From an uncultured Clostridium sp. (GTDB lineage Bacteria; Bacillota; Clostridia; Clostridiales; Clostridiaceae): 14,187 nucleotides of DNA. Below the pieces are notes generated by a model. The model searched no databases. It had not been told where the DNA came from and saw only the letters and a list, made by a program, of their open reading frames with translations. Shown here in pieces: positions 11,969-14,187 of the stretch. Each line of letters starts with the position of its first letter. Within the stretch, counting starts at the first letter, position 1. The translations under genes and the position numbers were made by a program. The stretch is taken from positions 1 to 14,187 of the forward strand of contig CAKVLD010000070.1 of the NCBI GenBank assembly GCA_934755305.1, read 5' to 3'.

Positions 11969-12958
11969 ATGAGCACTTTTATGCTTAAAAACACCAATAT
12001 AAAATTCACTCCTGTGAGTAATGTATTTATAGAAAAATATATGCCTAAAGCTAGAGGTGAATTTGTTAAAGTTTATTTACTTATGCTAAAGTATAATATT
12101 GCTAACGAACCTGGCGTTGATGGTTCTTTAATAGCTTCTTCTTTGAACCTTTTAGAATCTGACGTAATGAATGCCTTAAATTATTGGAATGAGCAAGGTG
12201 TAATAAAATTAAATTCTATTGATAAAATGAATAATTTCAGTATAGAATTTTTAAATTTAGAAGAAGATATTACTAAAACACAAGATGTAAATCTTCTAGA
12301 TGCACTAGAAAATTCTGAAACTACTGATATGTTAAGAGATATAGAAAAAATTCTAGGAAGATCTCTTTCTACAAAAGAAATGGAGTTATATCTTGGATGG
12401 CAAAAAGATTTTTCATTTACTTCCGAACTAATATTGATACTTGTAGAATATTGTGCTTCAAAAGGAAAAACAGACTTTAGATATATAGAAAAAGTTGCTT
12501 TAGCTTGGAATGATATAGGAATAAAATCTATAGATGAAGCCCAAAATCATATAAAGAAAACAGAAGATAAATGGATTAAAATAAAAAAAGTATTGTCATT
12601 TTTGGGTATTCAAAATACAAATATAATGAAACCTCAAGAAGAAATGATAGAAAAGTGGTTATTTATATATAAATTTGATATAAAATTGATAGAAAAAGCC
12701 TGCGATATATGTTTTCAAAGACTTAATAAAACAGATTTTAAATATATCGATGCTATACTAGCAAGATGGTTTAATGAAAATATAAAAACTCTAGAAGATG
12801 TAGCTCTTAAAGATAGACAATTTAAAAAGTATAATCAAAATAAATATTCAAAGAATAATAATTCAAAAATAGGTTTAGGCTTTAATAACTTTGAAGCTAG
12901 AAGTTATGATTATGATTCTTTAGAAAAGAAATTGTTAGGATGGGATAATGATGATTAG
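11969..12958 (+). CDS. DnaD-domain replication initiation protein
   Basis: A 329-residue protein with an N-terminal winged-helix region (about 15-95) and two tandem DnaD C-terminal-type domains (about 120-195 and 205-280). Each carries the signature F-x-Y-I-x4-A-x-W: FRYIEKVALAW at 170-180 and FKYIDAILARW at 257-267. In Bacillus, DnaD and DnaB remodel DNA at the origin and help load the replicative helicase; clostridial proteins with doubled DnaD domains next to the loader are likely to combine these roles. The C-terminus is Asn/Lys-rich and ends DSLEKKLLGWDNDD. AAAGGAG lies eleven bases before the ATG, slightly far. The last 11 bp overlap the loader start, so translation of the two is probably coupled. 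No structural oddity. Confidence 0.93.
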   Translation: MSTFMLKNTNIKFTPVSNVFIEKYMPKARGEFVKVYLLMLKYNIANEPGVDGSLIASSLNLLESDVMNALNYWNEQGVIKLNSIDKMNNFSIEFLNLEEDITKTQDVNLLDALENSETTDMLRDIEKILGRSLSTKEMELYLGWQKDFSFTSELILILVEYCASKGKTDFRYIEKVALAWNDIGIKSIDEAQNHIKKTEDKWIKIKKVLSFLGIQNTNIMKPQEEMIEKWLFIYKFDIKLIEKACDICFQRLNKTDFKYIDAILARWFNENIKTLEDVALKDRQFKKYNQNKYSKNNNSKIGLGFNNFEARSYDYDSLEKKLLGWDNDD

Positions 12959-13940
12959 TGGTTATCAATCTAAAATTTTAGATATGTATGATAAAATACG
13001 AGAAGAAGAAGCAAAAAAATTAAAACAGAGATTTGCAGAAATAGAAAAACTACATCCAGAAATAATTGATATAGATAATAAAGTTAAACAACTATCATTA
13101 CAAATGTCTCTTGCAATATTAAAATCAAAAGATGGAACTAAAACTTTAGAAGAATATAAAAATGTAATAATGGATCTTAGAGCTCAAAAATACGAGATGT
13201 TAGTAGCAAAAGGTTATGATCCAGAATATCTAAATATTCATTATAGATGTAATAAATGCAAAGATACAGGATATATTAAAGGAAATATAAAATGCTCTTG
13301 CTATAAATCAAAATTAATTTCACTATACTATGATAATTCTTCATTAAAGGATATTGTAAAAGAAAAAAATTTCAAAAATTTTAATTTGTCCTTATTTTCA
13401 CCCCATAGAAGTGATGAAGGAAAATATTCTCCTAGAAGAAATATGGAAAACATCTGTAAATACGTATGGAATGACTATATAAAAAAGTTTGATTCTATAA
13501 ATACCAATCTTTTATTTTATGGTAGTCCTGGTAGTGGCAAAAGTTATCTATCTTATTGTATCGCAAAAGAATTGCTTGATTTAGGTTATCTAGTTATTTA
13601 TAAAACATCTGATGAACTAATTAAAGATTTAAGAGAAGTTAGATTTAATAATAATACTCACCTTGAAGATTTACTTATAAATTGCGATTTACTTATAATA
13701 GATGATCTTGGTGCAGAACAAAGAAATGACTTTGCTACAACTGAATTATTTAATCTTTTAAACAAAAAGATTTTACATAAAAAAAAGATGTTAATATCAA
13801 CAAATATCGAATTGGGATATTTCTCTCAAATATATAGTGAACGTATTTATTCTAGATTAATTGGTGAATTTAAGCTTTGTAAATTTTATTCTGATGATAT
13901 AAGACTTCTATTAAATCTTGAAAAAATAAAATCTAAATAA
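12948..13940 (+). CDS. dnaI: Replicative helicase loader, AAA+ ATPase (DnaI/DnaC type)
   Basis: A 330-residue loader that places the DnaB-type helicase on single-stranded origin DNA. Residues 1-95 form a helical, partly coiled-coil region. A zinc site follows, C101-x2-C104 and C116-x-C118, as in Bacillus DnaI. Then comes the AAA+ domain with Walker A YGSPGSGKS (191-199, K198), Walker B LLIIDDLGAE (248-257, D252/D253), a sensor-1 STN (284-286) and R299/R303 as arginine-finger candidates. The Zn site and length argue for DnaI rather than the shorter E. coli DnaC, though some clostridial annotations use dnaC. Two ATGs stand side by side; AGGA seven bases upstream, inside dnaD, favours the first. 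The 11-bp overlap with dnaD and the shared promoter and terminator make a two-gene replication unit. Confidence 0.95.
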   Translation: MMISGYQSKILDMYDKIREEEAKKLKQRFAEIEKLHPEIIDIDNKVKQLSLQMSLAILKSKDGTKTLEEYKNVIMDLRAQKYEMLVAKGYDPEYLNIHYRCNKCKDTGYIKGNIKCSCYKSKLISLYYDNSSLKDIVKEKNFKNFNLSLFSPHRSDEGKYSPRRNMENICKYVWNDYIKKFDSINTNLLFYGSPGSGKSYLSYCIAKELLDLGYLVIYKTSDELIKDLREVRFNNNTHLEDLLINCDLLIIDDLGAEQRNDFATTELFNLLNKKILHKKKMLISTNIELGYFSQIYSERIYSRLIGEFKLCKFYSDDIRLLLNLEKIKSK

Positions 13941-13941
13941 T

Positions 13942-13982
13942 AAAAAGCAGAAACAGTTATATAAATGTTTCTGCTTTTTTAT
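13942..13982 (+). terminator. Intrinsic terminator after the helicase loader gene
   Basis: AAAAGCAGAAACA (13943-13955) pairs with TGTTTCTGCTTTT (13966-13978), then continues in T. Loop of 10 bases. The A-run on the left arm could make it work weakly in the other direction too. Confidence 0.9.
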
Positions 13983-14002
13983 TAAGCTTTAAATTTTTAT
14001 TC

Positions 14003-14032
14003 AAAAAAAGCATCAACATAAGTTGATGCTTT
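14003..14032 (-). terminator. Intrinsic terminator of the tRNA transcript
   Basis: On the minus strand AAGCATCAAC pairs with GTTGATGCTT around a 4-base loop, followed by seven T (14009-14003). It begins directly after the CCA end of tRNA-Asp, so it ends the leftward tRNA unit and faces the loader terminator back to back. Confidence 0.88.
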
Positions 14033-14109
14033 TGGCGACTCAGAAGGGACTCGAACCCTCGACCCCTGGCGTGACAGGCCAGTACTCTAACCAACTGAGC
14101 TACTGAGCC
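14033..14109 (-). tRNA. tRNA-Asp (GTC)
   Basis: A 77-base cloverleaf on the minus strand. The acceptor GGCTCAG pairs with CTGAGTC (one G-T pair), followed by G and an encoded CCA. The D arm is TAGCTCAGTTGGTTAGAG. The anticodon stem CTGGC/GCCAG holds the loop CTGTCAC, giving anticodon GTC for aspartate. The T arm has GGGTTCGAGTCCC. Confidence 0.96.
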
Positions 14110-14115
14110 ATACTT

Positions 14116-14187
14116 TGGTGGGCACAACAGGGCTCGAACCTGTGACCCCCTGCTTGTAAGGCAGGTGCTCTCCCAGCTGAGCTATGC
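14116..14187 (-). tRNA. tRNA-Val (TAC), 5' end cut by the window
   Basis: Seventy-two bases of a tRNA on the minus strand. The anticodon stem CCTGC/GCAGG holds the loop CTTACAA, giving anticodon TAC for valine. The T arm is CACAGGTTCGAGCCCTGT, and the 3' end TGTGCCCA-CCA encodes CCA. The window shows only GCA of the 5' acceptor strand, so the first four bases (expected GGGC) lie outside. It is six bases upstream of tRNA-Asp, in one transcript. Confidence 0.95.

Noticed and set aside
1..14187. CRISPR array, insertion sequence, prophage or defence island
   Set aside because: No regularly spaced repeats, transposase, integrase, terminal inverted repeats or multi-gene defence cassette were seen; the lone HNH gene is not enough.

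Overview
The window looks like chromosomal DNA from a low-GC Firmicute, most likely Clostridium sensu stricto. Codon use is very AT-rich, the ribosome binding sites are strong AGGAGG-type sites, most transcription units end in hairpin-plus-T terminators, and the gene content is clostridial (DnaD plus a DnaI-type helicase loader, M23/G5 peptidase, Hsp18-like small heat-shock protein, RlmH, MurA with a WalJ-like hydrolase). The species cannot be fixed from this sequence. rlmH and the helicase-loader genes often lie near the replication origin in Firmicutes, so an origin-proximal position is possible but not shown.

Layout. The left half (20-6539) is all on the minus strand. In transcription order it holds murA and a walJ-like gene (21 bp apart, one unit), a SEC-C protein with its own strong promoter, a LUD/LutC-like protein, a small heat-shock protein, a broken ABC-F gene behind an apparently intact regulatory leader, rlmH, and an HNH nuclease-like gene. 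A 367-bp divergent intergenic region (6540-6906) separates this from the plus-strand block. That block holds a degenerate 2H-phosphoesterase-like protein, a degenerate dimeric-dUTPase-like protein, a YdcZ transporter with a UlaG-like metallo-hydrolase (one unit), and a subtilisin-like protease without a signal peptide. The protease converges tail to tail, with a 4-bp overlap, on a minus-strand M23 peptidase. The last unit is a dnaD-like gene overlapping the helicase loader gene. Two minus-strand tRNAs (Asp-GTC, then Val-TAC, which is cut by the window edge) close the window.

How the parts work together. The clear functional groups are cell-wall synthesis (murA, walJ-like, M23), ribosome maintenance (rlmH) and replication initiation (DnaD-like plus loader). 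The most interesting structure is at 2077-2464 on the minus strand: a near-consensus promoter, a five-codon leader peptide with an ideal ribosome binding site, a candidate antiterminator and a perfect intrinsic terminator, all ahead of an ABC-F gene reduced by deletions to about a third of its length. This has the architecture of an antibiotic-sensing attenuator that has outlived its target gene. Second in interest are two neighbouring proteins (6907-8089) that resemble nucleotide or phosphoester enzymes but seem to have lost most catalytic residues. No CRISPR array, insertion sequence, prophage or complete new defence system was seen.
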